Positions 35,785 through 47,508 of a stretch of DNA of 47,526 nucleotides are shown one piece after another. The DNA is from Pelomyxa schiedti. Taxonomy: Eukaryota > Evosea > Pelobiontida > Pelomyxidae. The stretch spans positions 1-47,526 of the forward strand of contig JAHLWZ010000921.1 of NCBI GenBank assembly GCA_020536535.1. Direction: 5' to 3'. The position numbers were made by a program, and so were the translations under genes. Position 1 is the stretch's first letter, and each line of letters opens with the position of its first letter. The notes below the pieces were generated by a model. It did not search any database and was not told the DNA's origin. It saw nothing but the letters and a program-made list of their open reading frames with translations.

Positions 35785-36838
35785 ATGGCGATGTTTGGAA
35801 GGGAGATGGGAGGGAGTCGGCCGGGGTCGGCGGGTGTTGCTAGTCAACAGCAGGAGAACATTGATAGGAGGGAGAGGCTGAGGCAGTTGGCTCTGGAAAA
35901 AATTGATTTGGACAAGGACCCTTACTTCATGAAAAATCACTTGGTTTGTTGTTTGTTCCTTTTGCTTGCTCTCTTTTTTTTTTTTTTTTTTTTCTGTTTT
36001 GTGTCTTTCATTGGTTGGTCTCATTGAAACCAGGGATCCTATGAATGCAAATTGTGCTTAACTTTGCATCAAAACGAAGGTAGCTACCTTGCCCACACTC
36101 AAGGAAAGAGGCATCAACAGAACTTGGCTAGAAGAGGTTCAACTATTTAATGTTGCTCTAATTTATTCACAAATGTACAGCCGCAAAGGAGGCAAAAGAG
36201 AGAGGAGAGGTGTTACCTTTGCCTGGAGTACCCATTCCTTCCCTTGCTAGCCGAAAACCCATCCCTCGAAAAATCGTGAAAATTGGGAGACCAGGATACA
36301 GAGTGTGTAGGAATTAGTTACTATTTGAGAGTGATTCCTTTCTAGGTCACAAAACAGAAAGATCCCCTCTCTCAACAGAAAAGTCTTCTGTTTGAGATAG
36401 AATACCCTGAAATCCAGCAAGGGACAAAACCAAGGCACCGCTTTATGTCGGCTTTTGAGCAACATGTAGAGACCCCTGATAAGAAATACCAGTATCTACT
36501 CTTTGCGGCTGATCCTTATGATACCATAGCCTTCAAAATACCTAACAAAGTACGTACTTTCTTTCCCCTCTGCACTTTTCCAATGTACTCTTTAGGAAGT
36601 GGAGAGAGATCCTTCCACACTTGGTGGACCACCTGTTGCTGTCGACCCCAGACAAGCTTCCAAATACCTGTTATCCCACTGGGACAAGGACCGCAAAATT
36701 TACACAGTAAGGCTTTTTTTGTGTGTACTAGCCTTAACTTCTTTCCAGTTGCAAGTGCACTTCAGGCTTGACAGTATGATGCCTCCACCCACATCGATGC
36801 CCCCACCAGCGCTCAACGCCGTAAGAAAAATGAATTAA
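35785..36838 (+). CDS. SF3A2: splicing factor 3A subunit 2 (SF3a66)
   Basis: The product has 262 residues. Exons are 35785-35943, 36034-36136, 36181-36302, 36346-36549, 36596-36706 and 36749-36838. As part of U2 snRNP it helps branch-site recognition. The matrin-type zinc finger SYECKLCLTLHQNEGSYLAH with HTQGKRHQQNLARR is complete, followed by GRPGYRVTKQ, LLFEIEYPEI, PRHRFMSAFEQ, YQYLLFAADPYDTIAFKIP and HWDKDRKIYTLQVHF. It ends NAVRKMN, lacking most of the long Pro-rich tail of animal SF3A2. The GTAAGA after NA resembles a donor, but an extra exon would run into the convergent MATE gene, so the stop at 36838 is preferred. Confidence 0.93.
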
Positions 36839-36909
36839 AACAATTCTTCATTTGTTCATTCCACTTTGGAAATAATTAGTTACTGTATACTCTGAAATTT
36901 ACACCTTTG

Positions 36910-39900
36910 TTAGGAGCCCGTGCTGGTTGCCCCTTTTAGAACCACTATTTCCACAGGCTCCAGTGTGGTGGTTTCTGTGGAAGCTGAGGTCGTGGTTGTT
37001 GTGGTAGTGGTGGGTGCAGGCGCAGCGGTGAGTTCCACACTATTGGGGAGTGAATCCAGTATTGTGGCTCTTTTTCCATATGTAGCAGAAGCAAGTGTTG
37101 TAGCAGCACTGTTTATGGATCGCGCTATCTGACTTCCCACGTTTTTCACTCTGCCCATGGTGGATTGACTGGTGGCTGTGGTGGTGGTTGCTGTGGTTGT
37201 TGCCCCGGAGTCGTCCGGTTTGTGGGGATTCTCAAAGAGGGATTCAGAGAGATGACCCCTTGTGCCTGGCCTTGAGGCCACGACTCCAGTAACCATGCCG
37301 CCGCGCATCGTGGGCCACCCGGCAAGAGTATAGGCACCTGGGGGCTTCACCATGGTAGCCATGGTGAATGTCCTTATCTGGAAAGGTAGTGAGGGTGGCG
37401 GCACTCCGGCAAGTTCACGGGCTTGAACTTCGGCGGCAAGCTTCTCCCATTTTGTAGCAAAAACAACAGAGCAAAATGTGAGAGCAGTGAGGAATACAGA
37501 AATCTGTAGCAGAGTGAGTACTCGGCCAAAACAATCATGTTGCCGTACACCAATTCCAATCCATAGGCCAAATACCCCCAGCCAGGTAAGAAAGGCAACG
37601 GAGGCCCCAGCTGGAATCCCAGCAAGGTAAAAAGAGGCGACGTTTCCAAAGGCCCCAATCTTGTAAAGTGTGATTGCAGGTGTAAATAGTAAGAAGGCAC
37701 CTTGACACTTCCACACCCACGCAGTAATCCACCGGAGGCAGTTTGCAGTCCATCAAACATTACAAAACCACAACACACTAATAGAAGGTTCGCAACCTAC
37801 TCAAAAGATTAAACATTTCTATGAGAGGGTACACAGGTACTAGATCATAGACTTCGGCATCCTTGGTGAAAATTTTGCCCCATACTTTCCGTACAGACAG
37901 GAGGAAAGTCACTTGAATAATTTCCACAAACACCGTAAGTATAATGATCAATATTGCTCGCATCCTTTGTGAATTTGGGTGTGAAGTTATCTTCTTTAAA
38001 GACTAACCTTGCTCGAGAAGGGTTATTTGCACCTAAGGCGGCACCAACTTGTGCTGAGGCAACAACACTCAAGCCAAGAGGGCACTAGAATATATGTCAC
38101 AAAAATCAAAGAGCGTTCTCACCATAAGAAGAATAGACAGTGTGTTCATTATAATTGATGTTGCAGCAAGCTCTACCGTCCCAATAACACCTATTTGGTA
38201 GTTGTGGGCCAGACATTGCAGCTAATTTAGGTCATACCAGCTAAGAAAGAAACAATTTCAAATCCCCACCTACTTGCGTAACTACAGTGGAGAAAAGAAA
38301 GAAATAATACCACTCGGCACAGCTCATGATGGCACCCGGGATTCCGAGAGCAAAGAATTCTGGCCACTTTTTAAAACATTCCTTTGAAAACCCACTCCAC
38401 ATCCTAATACTAGGTAAGAGAACACCAAGAAGTTCATGGTACATTTTATGTTGGCCTCTAATCAAAAGGTAAGTTGTGAGTATAATCGGCATGGATGACC
38501 ATGCTATTGTTAGACTTGTTGCAGAGCCTTGCAAGTGTTACAGAGGAAAAGCTGGAAAAGGTAAACACGTGTACCATCAAGGCCAAGATCAAGAAGATCA
38601 ACAAAGATATAGTTACACAATGCTAGGATCCCCATTGCCAAAAGTGAAACAAGCTAGTTGAAAGTTAGGCCTGTATCCTTTCCTGATCAGGGGAATGTAC
38701 CATCATAGGAAACACTATTCCTTGAGTTTGTACAGCACGCTTGATGGACTCATACAAAAAGTAAAATGGCAGAGCGGGCATAAGGATACGAATGTAACGT
38801 CCAGCTAGCTTGGAGGTTTCTGCATCCTATGACGGTTAAAAGTTATTGCTGAAATTTTCCATACTTGACCGAGGAGATTGAGAATCTCTTCAGTAAACCA
38901 CCACAAGGCCATCACTGGTAAAGAGTAAAGCCAAACAATCAAAACAGCTACTAGAATGAGGATCTTGGGAGTGAGGAGTAGAGGCAAAAACCTCGTTGAA
39001 GGATAATTCCAATTTTTTTAACATTTCCTGCCCCATATGCTTGGGATCTTAAAAGTATGAATATTGAAGGGGTTAACTGAGACTTACGCAAGAGTGTCAA
39101 CAGCGGACAAAAGGCCAAACCCAAAACTGAACCCAGTGACATTCACCAAACTTACGGCCAGAGATACCGCCGCTGCCAGACTTTAGACCAAGGACATAAG
39201 AAAGAGGAGAGACCTAATTGCTGGGATGTAGTTGCATCCTCAGTTGGTTCTATGTGCCCCGCAAAAGCCATGTTCACAGTACTCAGTAGTGTCTGAAATA
39301 AGTAACACAAACAAACTGGCCATGCCATTTGAAGAACAGCAACACACTCCCGTGCAACGGCACAACAGTCTTCACCAAAGAGCAATTGTGTGAGGGAGTT
39401 AGGTATACATGGGCAACTGCATCCGGTAGTAGAGGTCGACGATGGAGAATCAATGCTAGCAGTTGGGCGTGGGGCGGTGTCTTCAGGTAAAGCTGGATCT
39501 TCAGCGAGATCTTCAGCAAGTCCTTTCAAAGAGAATGTTGAAGGAAGGCTACTTAGAGATTGAACTTGGTGGGGTTGCTCTAAACCATGAAGCTGTGGTC
39601 GTTTCAAAGCTTTCTTGTGGTGGTGTGTCTTGTAAGACGAAGATGATTTTGTGGAGCTCTTACTGCCGCGTGATCTTCGATGTTTCCGTCGTTGGCGTGG
39701 GGATGAAGTTGATGAAAGGCTAGGCGATGCAAGACGGTGAAGGGAAAATGTCGAAGGTAAGGTATCGATAGTGGAAATCTTATGGTCAGACTCGCTCTCG
39801 TTACTCGAAGTATGGGTCGTCGTTGTATCTGAGTAAGTAAGAATATGTTGGTGAGAAATGCTTGAGGGTGCTGTTGTTTCAGCAATTCCTTTCAGGGAGA

Positions 39901-41314
39901 ATGTGGAAGGGAGAGACGGAAGGGTATCAATTTGCGGCGGGGTTCTTCTTGTGCCTTTAGAAACCGTTTTGGTTTTTCCTTTGACTGACCTCTTGTGAAC
40001 TGAATCGAAGTCAGGGGATTTCGAAGAATATGGAATTGGGGATGTTGATGCGCTGTCTCCTAGCGAGAACGTTGATGGGAGAGAAGGCAGGGCACCGATA
40101 GCTTTTGGCTGTGGTGTAGTTGTGGCAGAAGTTTCATTTTGTTTCTGGCTTGCTGTTGAAGATGTCGAAGTTCCACTACTAGATTTCGTGTGTTTACTTT
40201 TCCTTCTCTGAGCAGGAGGTGGAATAATGCCGGTTGGTGGGTCTGATTCCGATGAGTTTTCTGCATGGTGGGTAGATGTGCTTGGACTTGGAGTGTGGGT
40301 GCTGGATTTGAGGATATGAGGTGGGGGAAATTTCACTGTTGCTTGGTGAGAGGGCCTTTTCTGTCTGATAGATTTTGGTGGGGAGACATCATGAGATTTG
40401 CGTGGCGTCAGAGAAATGTTGGATGGGATTTGAGGGGAATTTCGCGGCAACATACGAGGCGATCCCCGAGGGGAATGGTGAGGTGAGTTCCTTGGAGAAG
40501 ATAGCATTGCGTCGCGAAGCTCCTGTGGATAAGCAATGTAACGCGGAGTTCTGGCCATAACAAGGTTCGGTGACGGGCTCTTCAGCAGGCGGTGTTGCTT
40601 GTGCCTCTGTGTGCCACGCACAGTCCCCACCATCACCACAGGCGGAACTAGCCCGACGCTGTACATTTGTTCTGCGGGCTGCTGCGAAAGCCGAGGGGAC
40701 GGGCTGGGCGACCGCGAGGAGGCACCCCCAAAGCGGGCCGGGATCGGTGCGGGGCTGGGGGATCTGGACACCCCACCCCCAGGGCGAGAAGGAGAACGCA
40801 TGGGGGAGGGGCTGCGCGAGTGAGGGAGGGGAGTACAACCGGGGGACAACGCGTGGGGATGCGGGCGGTACCCCCCGTCCCCGGCTCTGTCCGCGGCACC
40901 AGGGGGAGTTTCGTCCAGGGGCGCGGCCAACGTTAAGTGGGGCCGCCGTTTGCCCCGGGTCGTGACCTCAGCAGATCCGGCCGAAGAGGGCGGGGAGCCG
41001 GCGGAGGCAGCGTTGCCCTTGCTGTCGTCGGAGGAGGAGGAGGGCGGGGATGCAGGCCGAGAATATACACGCGTGGCAGGACGCCTGGAGCGGGTGTGAG
41101 AGCGCCGAGAGGATGTGGACGATGAGGCCTCCGTGGATGGACTGGAAGTGTGTTGTTGTTGTTTCTTGTGATGGTGCTTGTGAGTGTGACTCACATGCAC
41201 CTTGGTGTTCCCCTGTGCCGTTTCCTCCGTATCGTCACGCGATCGCGATTTGTGCGTGGTAGGGGTGGCGCTGGACATTGTGCCTGTGGGTGAGCGCTGT
41301 TGGTGTTGGGACAT
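36910..41314 (-). CDS. MATE-family transporter with a very long disordered N-terminal extension
   Basis: ATG 41314 (MSQHQQRSPTGTM) begins a single open frame of more than 2 kb that runs without interruption into the first MATE helix (QMAWPVCLCYLFQTLLSTVN). Roughly 640 residues of Ser/Pro/Arg/His-rich sequence precede it. They include SRSPSP blocks and four copies of LPSTFSL. The transporter part is split by many short introns and shows FGLLSAVDTLASQAYGAGN, a MATE hallmark, then further hydrophobic segments to about 37450. A Thr-rich cytosolic tail ends at 36910. MATE proteins exchange H+ or Na+ for organic cations or toxins across the plasma or an organelle membrane. The upstream in-frame TTG at 41359 was rejected. 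Exon joins in the transporter part were not all resolved. Confidence 0.83.
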
Positions 41315-41452
41315 TCGTTTTCTTTTAGTTGGTGTTGCACCGAAAAACACGAATGGCAATAAAAAAAACAGTATTAGGTGAAGTGCGGAAGTTCCTGTTT
41401 GAGGAATCCTGTAGCGCGTGATTTGCTGAGTGTTGCTGATTCATTGTGATTC

Positions 41453-43035
41453 TCACCAGCTTTGTACAACACCCTTTACGGGGTGGTGGTGTGTCTCCAG
41501 GTAGGTGTTGGTTACTTGGAGTGCCATGGTTGCATTTTGGTGTGTGTTGAAGAAGTGGAACAGAACCACCATTCCCGAGTCCTGATTGACTGCTGCAGGC
41601 AGAGTTCGGCTTTCAAAATGAATGAATCCGGGAACGGTTCGCGTCAATGAGGGAAGGGCCGTGCTTTCAATATTCGGGGAATTGCCATCGTGTTGTAAGA
41701 AATGAAGAAACACTATGGCGAATAAGGGATATAGAATGCACTAAGGGAGGTGTACTAACCATAACGTTTGTTCATAGGAATCCCTGATGAATGGGTGATG
41801 CTGCGTTTTTCTGGCAAGGAACTACTGAGCGAAGGAGAGGTTGACGTGGTTGGTGGTGATGGGGAAGTGCGAGAAGGCGGAAGTGAACGGTTTATTTCCA
41901 AAAGTGATGTGGCATATCTTGGTGTGGCATTGTCGAGGGGAGAGGGTATAGAAACCGGTGATATGGAGGTTTCTGTAATCAGTTGACTTGGAGGTTTTTG
42001 TTCTATACTGAGTTAAGGCTGACAGAAAAGAAAGGGAGTGAAACTGTGTAATCTACTCTGAGTAGCACGAGCTTGTAAAACAAATGGGCTAGATCGCACA
42101 GTAGTGCCAGGGTGGAGTTCCACTACCAGAGTAAGCGATGAACGCAAGTGATCTCTAAAAAAAAAATGAATCAAAGTGGGCAGAATGCTCGCCTACCTGG
42201 AGGAGGAGCAATTGGATTTACAGTCATCAAAAACGTAGATTTCCATTGGGTTGCGTGTATTTCTGTTTATCGCTGATGTGGAGTGAAACGCGGACTGTAT
42301 TCCAACGGTGATAACTTTCTTATTAACACAACATATTTTACAATTCTCCACCTCTAAAACCCCATAAGTTTGAACAAGATGTGGATAATGGCTACCTTCG
42401 TTTGAGTTTTCTCGGCAGCATTTAGCATTCAAACCGGCAATCAGGATGTCATCAGATGACAAACAGAGCCGTTGTTTCATGCAGGTATCAATTTTAATGG
42501 TCACCTGCAAACGGTTAAACGGCAATGCCAATACCTAATCGGTGTGCCTACCTGGAATTTCTTATGCTTGAAGACTTTGTATGTTGATAGGCACACTTCA
42601 ATCTGAGGTGCACATATCAGTGGAGGGTAGTCTCCATTGAATGAAGTCCCTGGGGAGATGCCAACAAGAGCCGGGGAGGGAGTGATTCCGTGTGCAGCCG
42701 ATGCAGCACTATGCGGTATTTGTACAACGGTGGGTGGTGGGAGGTGCACCAACGGCAGTGTGAGAGTGGCACAGCCAGGCGTGGAGGTTGGGTTGTTTCT
42801 TGTTGCTTGACTGCAACTGCTGTTGCCGTGAGAGGGTGCTGGAGAATGTCCTCGCATGGTGTGAGTTGTGTGAGAGTTTTGACAGCAACACGGTTTTTGG
42901 CTAAGGGCAGGCAACGAAGCGCGTGCTGCTGCTCCATTCGAAGAAAGAGCGGAAGTCGCTTTGAACTTGGACTAACTTCGGCAGGTTGCACAATCTGCTT
43001 GGTCAGGTCATCCTGAGCTCACTAACCTCGTCCAT
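41453..43035 (-). CDS. unidentified beta-rich protein
   Basis: The product has 435 residues from exons 43035-43027, 42971-42552, 42504-42197, 42154-42057, 41972-41760 and 41712-41453; exon 1 codes only MDE. After an Ala/Ser/Pro/Thr-rich start, a block of about 150 residues looks like a folded beta sandwich with many Cys: APQIEVCLSTYKVFKHKKFQ, IKIDTCMKQRL, VLEVENCKICCVNKKVITVG, MEIYVFDDC, LTLVVELHPGTTVRSSPFVL. A Ser/Pro linker follows, then an 80-residue C-terminal block (FLHFLQHDGNSP, GFIHFESRTLPAAVNQDSGM). I cannot place it. An immunoglobulin-like or Rel-like DNA-binding fold is conceivable but only a guess. All joins are phase-consistent. Confidence 0.72.
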
Positions 43036-43271
43036 CTTCTACTTCACTATGCCATGTGCCTCTCGGAGAGTGGCAAGTAAACTCTCCTTTTTTCCCCCAG
43101 AGACTCCTGTCTTGTCACTGTGAGAAGTTCATAGAGAGAGACTCCCAGAGGTTCTTTACCACAGGTTCTAGTTGTATTTGAGAGCAAGTGTCTCTGGCCA
43201 GAGAAATCAAAAAGCGGGAAAATAGCAGAAAAAACCAAAATCAATACCGTTAAAGCCCGCAAAAAGGAAAG

Positions 43272-45692
43272 ATGACAACGGTGTCGACTAGGCGGATAAC
43301 AGTGGAGCAGTTTGTTACTGAGGCCACAGATCCTTCAAAGGACACTGATTGGTTGCTTGTATGTTTATGGTTTTTTTTTTGTTTGAAAATAAAATTTTGT
43401 TTCCCGACCGCTGTTTAATGGTACCAAAGATAACTCAATTCTGTGACCTGTTGAATTCCAAGGCATCGAAGGAGTACCTCACCTTTATAGTTGTTGATTC
43501 CCCTAACCTTCCAATAGAGGAGTTTCCGAAGCGTTGAAACCTCTTAGGAAGAGGATGAAGTCTAAGGATTCTGCCGTTCTTCTGCACTGTTTGGAAGTAA
43601 AAAAAATACCACTTACACCTCTAGAGGTGACTGATTGTAACACAGATTCTTGACTCCACAATGAAGAACTGTGTTTGTGTACGGCCTGTGTTTAACGAAA
43701 AGGAATGGATGAACATTTTGAGAGATTTGGCAACTTCAAAGGTTTCTTCCGATTTCCAACCACATCCCTCATTGAAATAATAGACAACTCCCACAGTACG
43801 AGACCGTGCCCTTGCCATTATCCATTTATGGGGAGTAACATTCTCTGGATCCCATGAATATCCTAACTACCACAGCACCTTTAAAAAACTACAAGCTTCT
43901 GGTAAGGACCAGCCTTTGTTACTGCCCCTCACAAATACGAAGGAGTTGAGTTCCCTCCAAGTGATCCTGCTCCCATATTCTCTCCTCCGCGTGGTTTGTA
44001 TCGCAATGCTTTTCCTTGATCACTAATAGTGCTTAGCTATTGTGACAGCTCCCCCTTCGGTTTCCATTTACTTCCACTCATCTAAACTCAAATTTCTTAG
44101 CGTGGGTACCCTGCTCCAGTTCCTGTTACAAAACTACCTCCGTTTATTCATGCTGAATCTTCACGGACTACAACAACAACCCCCAGCAAGCTTCTTACAA
44201 AAGAAGAGTTGCAAAAAGAGATTGATGCAGTAAAAGAAAGTAACGCACTGCTTCTCGAAATGATGCGCAGTGCTGATGCAGCCAGGGTATGGTTAGTATA
44301 GCCCTTTTTTTTTCTGATCTTGTGCAAGGATGATGTGAAAAGTAATGATACAATAGCTCAGCTGATCGAGAACATCAAACAATCGCAGCCGAAAATATTG
44401 CAAGTGATTCAAAATGAGAATGATGAGACTGTCACATCTGAATTACTGTCTGCCAATGATGGAATTGTCTCTCTAATCCCTCTATTTTACGGAATTACTT
44501 ATTAAAATCTCCAATCTAGGTTCGTGTGCTCGAGCAATATGACTTACTTTGCAAAGGTGGGCACATAGTAACACCGCCACAGCCTGTGTCACCTACCCCA
44601 CGGCCTCCTTCCCCAAGAAGATTGTCTCCCAGATTAAATGCTACAGCCCCCTCTGTCTTGCCTCCCCCTATATACCCAGGTTGTTGTTTGGATACTTTTC
44701 CTTCCTTTAATCCAGCAAACAGAAATTGAGCCACGCCTAATGCGACGGGATCTTGACTTCGCTCATATGCTGTTTGGTACGTCAAAAAGTGTGTGGAATT
44801 GTCTATGTCTATTGTTTCATTTTGTTATCCTTCTTGACTGTTTATAACATGACAGCAGAGACACCAACAGTGCCAATTCCTGCGGTCTCCACTCCCGTTT
44901 CAGCTCCACCTATGGTTACTTCACCAACATCCACTGTCCCTCCAATATTACCGCCTGTATTTCCGTTACCAACACCAAACAATAACACATTTCCCACGGC
45001 AACTATCCCTCCCATGAATACCCTAGTTACGCCACTCCCACCTCAAATAAATCCCACTCTAACACCTACAGCTTCCATAGATCCAACTCCTAACCTTGTT
45101 CCTACCCCTTCTTGGTTGGGATCGACATCATTTAATGTAACCCCTCCATATACCTCCTACCCAGTCACTTCCGCATTCAACACTACCCCCCCAACAGCAT
45201 TTGCAATGACGCCCTCACCTACCCCTCAAGCACCAGTGCTTACAACTCCTCCCATGGTGGTTTACTCAGGTCCTTGGTCAGGTTTGTAATTTCACCTTTC
45301 CGTTCATCTCATATTCAGTAGGCAACACAACCCCAACTGTGTGCACTTGTTCGTTTTTAATTTCCTTTGCTTACAAAAGATTAACAGAGTGCCTTTGAGA
45401 CATCCCCACCCCCCACCTTCATCCTCCCACCAGGTAACAAACCCAATATGTCCTCATTTATTTACTCCTTGCATACCAGGCACCGGCTACACCTCAGTAA
45501 CACCAATTACACCAGTTACAGCTACTGCACCACCCACAGCATATATGACTGATTTCGCTGCTCTAGCTGCTGAGCGCCATAACAGCCGCGTGCTCTCTTC
45601 CAATCCATTCAATGAACCCCAGCCGGCATGTACACAAACTTCACTTACAAAACTAACTCTCAACAGTATGGAAAACGTACATGAGCCAATAG
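43272..45692 (+). CDS. TOM1-like VHS-GAT endosomal adaptor
   Basis: The product has 563 residues and sixteen exons: 43272-43358, 43430-43473, 43518-43596, 43646-43741, 43784-43901, 43943-43993, 44049-44059, 44101-44286, 44329-44466, 44520-44679, 44723-44776, 44856-45281, 45319-45338, 45388-45433, 45480-45629 and 45667-45692. The VHS domain reads VEQFVTEATDPSKDTDWLL, ITQFCDLLNSK, EALKPLRKRMKSKDSAVLL, ILDSTMKNC and LAIIHLWG. The GAT helices follow (LQKEIDAVKESNALLLEMM, QLIENIKQSQPKILQVIQ, VRVLEQYDLLCKG). The rest is Pro/Thr/Ser-rich with an NPF motif (SSNPFNE) that could bind EH domains. Such adaptors sort ubiquitylated cargo at endosomes and probably replace parts of ESCRT-0 in Amoebozoa. The 11-nt and 20-nt microexons are required to keep the frame. 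Confidence 0.88.
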
Positions 45693-45775
45693 TACTTTGT
45701 GTGAAATCTTTTTTTTTTCCTTACAAAATATATGAATGCGTTGCCGCCTTTATTCTTTGTGTGCTCGTGTCATTT

Positions 45776-47430
45776 TTAAGGATACTGGTGACCACCTCTC
45801 TTAGAAGCAGCAAATTGTTCCTGTTGTGCCTTCAGTCTTTTCTTTTCTTCCATTTGCGCTTGCAGTTGCATCTTGTTGTGTAAGTAGTTGTTCGTGAGAA
45901 TAAAAGAAAATGCAATACCCTCAGCTCTCTTTGGGATTCAACCTTTTGGTGTGCTGAACCGTCAAGGTCAGGTTGCCGGAATCTTGTAAAATTCGGTTCA
46001 TCAAGTGCTGGTTGTGTGGGACTACACGTTTTTGAGTTAGATAAACGGGATCCAATGAGAACCTTTTCATAGGAGTCGCGGAAGGTACTCGGCTGCGGCT
46101 GCTGGGGCAGTGTCAGATTTCGTGAAGAAGGATTGCGGAATACCTGTTTCCTCTTGCAGAGTCGCCAAACATTGAAACAGAATCATCTTATTATTTTGGG
46201 GGTTTGCGGTCAGTTAACAAACGAAAGTTATAGGCCTCACCTCCCAGATGAATGCTGGAGAAAGTCACTGGTGAGACTCCCATTCTGCCCCGGACAAAGC
46301 GTGAATCGGGGGTACTAGGGGAGCTTTGGGGTGCACTTGTTCTGCCTCGCTGATCCACGGTATTTCTTGCCCCGCTGTCACGTGACAACATGGGTCCATC
46401 GTAAAAGTCATCACTTGGATTGGTTCTTGGAGGAGGTTCTAGTTCCTGGTAGTTGCGTGGTATGTTGTTGGGCATTTGTGGCTCGTACAAGTTGTCTGTG
46501 TTTAACTGAAGTTGAGTTCGCGTGGGTGAAACAAGCTGTCCAGACATAACTGAATGGAAAAAATCTTCATCCTGTGTGGCAGATCAGGGTGGGATAGAAA
46601 GAAGTAGTGTATGACCTCTTTTTGGATTCTGTAACCCCGTGGCTCCTGTAGTAGTTGTGTCAATTCTTCCTTGTCTAAAATTGAAGTGTTTTTCCCCTAC
46701 CTCATAATTATTCGGCAAATCGAAGTTGCCGGGTCTCCCTCTCGGTGCTATTTGTACATTTGCTCTGTTTGTCTGGAACGATTCCGGTTCCTCCTGCTCC
46801 TGTGGTTGCTGCTGTACAATAGGTTGTTGGAGCGGAATCACGGCCGGGCCAACAGTGGGATCCGGGGAATTCAATCTGGTCAAAAGTGCCTCCATTGTAT
46901 CCGTAGCTATAGCCAGCATCTGAGGCGAAGTACGAGATAGCCTCTGCACCTCAGTGCACAGCTTAACCAAGAAACTTATGCTGTAGTTTCCCCCTCCCCC
47001 GAAGTCCCCGTCCGACCCCGAGCCCCCCCCTCCGACCCCAGTGGGGCCCTGCGCTCGCCCCCCCGCCGCCGTCGGCCTCCGTCTCTCGGTACGCACGGGC
47101 AGCAGGGGCAGGGGGTGGCCTGGGGGGCCCGAGGCGGGACTTGCTGGCAGGCTCCTTCGGGGCCCACTTGGCGTCCTCGTCTTCGTCGTCGCGGGTGGGC
47201 GACCGCGCTGCCCGCTGTTGCTGCTGCTGCTGCTGGCGGGCACGGGCGGCGGGGGGAGGCGAGTTGGCGACCCTGCCCACGTTGGTGGGCCCACCCCTGG
47301 GGCGTGTGGGCGATGGCGAGGTCTGCTGCGCGGGGGGTCCGTGCCCCAGCTTGCTGTTGCTGCTTGTGGCCGCGGTGCTGCGTCGTGTAGATCTTCCGCG
47401 TGGCTCCACCACGATGTCGTTGTGGCTCAT
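45776..47430 (-). CDS. unidentified low-complexity protein
   Basis: ATG 47430 opens MSHNDIVVEPRGRSTRR. The first 115 residues are Gly/Pro/Arg/Ser-rich with a poly-Gln run, coded by very GC-rich DNA. A helical patch follows (SFLVKLCTEVQRLSRTSPQM, LAIATDTMEALLTRLNS), then NNYEEELTQLLQEPRGYRIQ and DEDFFHSVMSGQLVSP, both reached through correctly phased short introns. The C terminus is a charged helix (MQLQAQMEEKKRLKAQQEQF) ending at TAA 45776. The first junction (donor about 47088, acceptor about 46984) is uncertain because the DNA there is GC-rich and open in all minus frames. No family is recognised. It could be an adaptor or a cytoskeletal regulator, but nothing in the sequence decides this. 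Confidence 0.6.
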
Positions 47431-47508
47431 CCGGGGTGCCGCCCAAAAATTTTTCGTTTCGTTTAGTCGCCGAACAGCAACCAACAGGAAACCGACGACG
47501 AAACAAGC

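Noticed and set aside
36910-37132. Plus-strand frame after SF3A2 as an extra SF3A2 exon
   Set aside because: It is the reverse of the Thr-rich tail of the MATE gene and would overlap it; the SF3A2 frame already has a stop at 36838.
40570-41130. Several GC-rich plus-strand frames of 60-130 codons
   Set aside because: They are shadows of the Ser/Pro/Arg-rich extension of the MATE gene; no start context or recognisable sequence.
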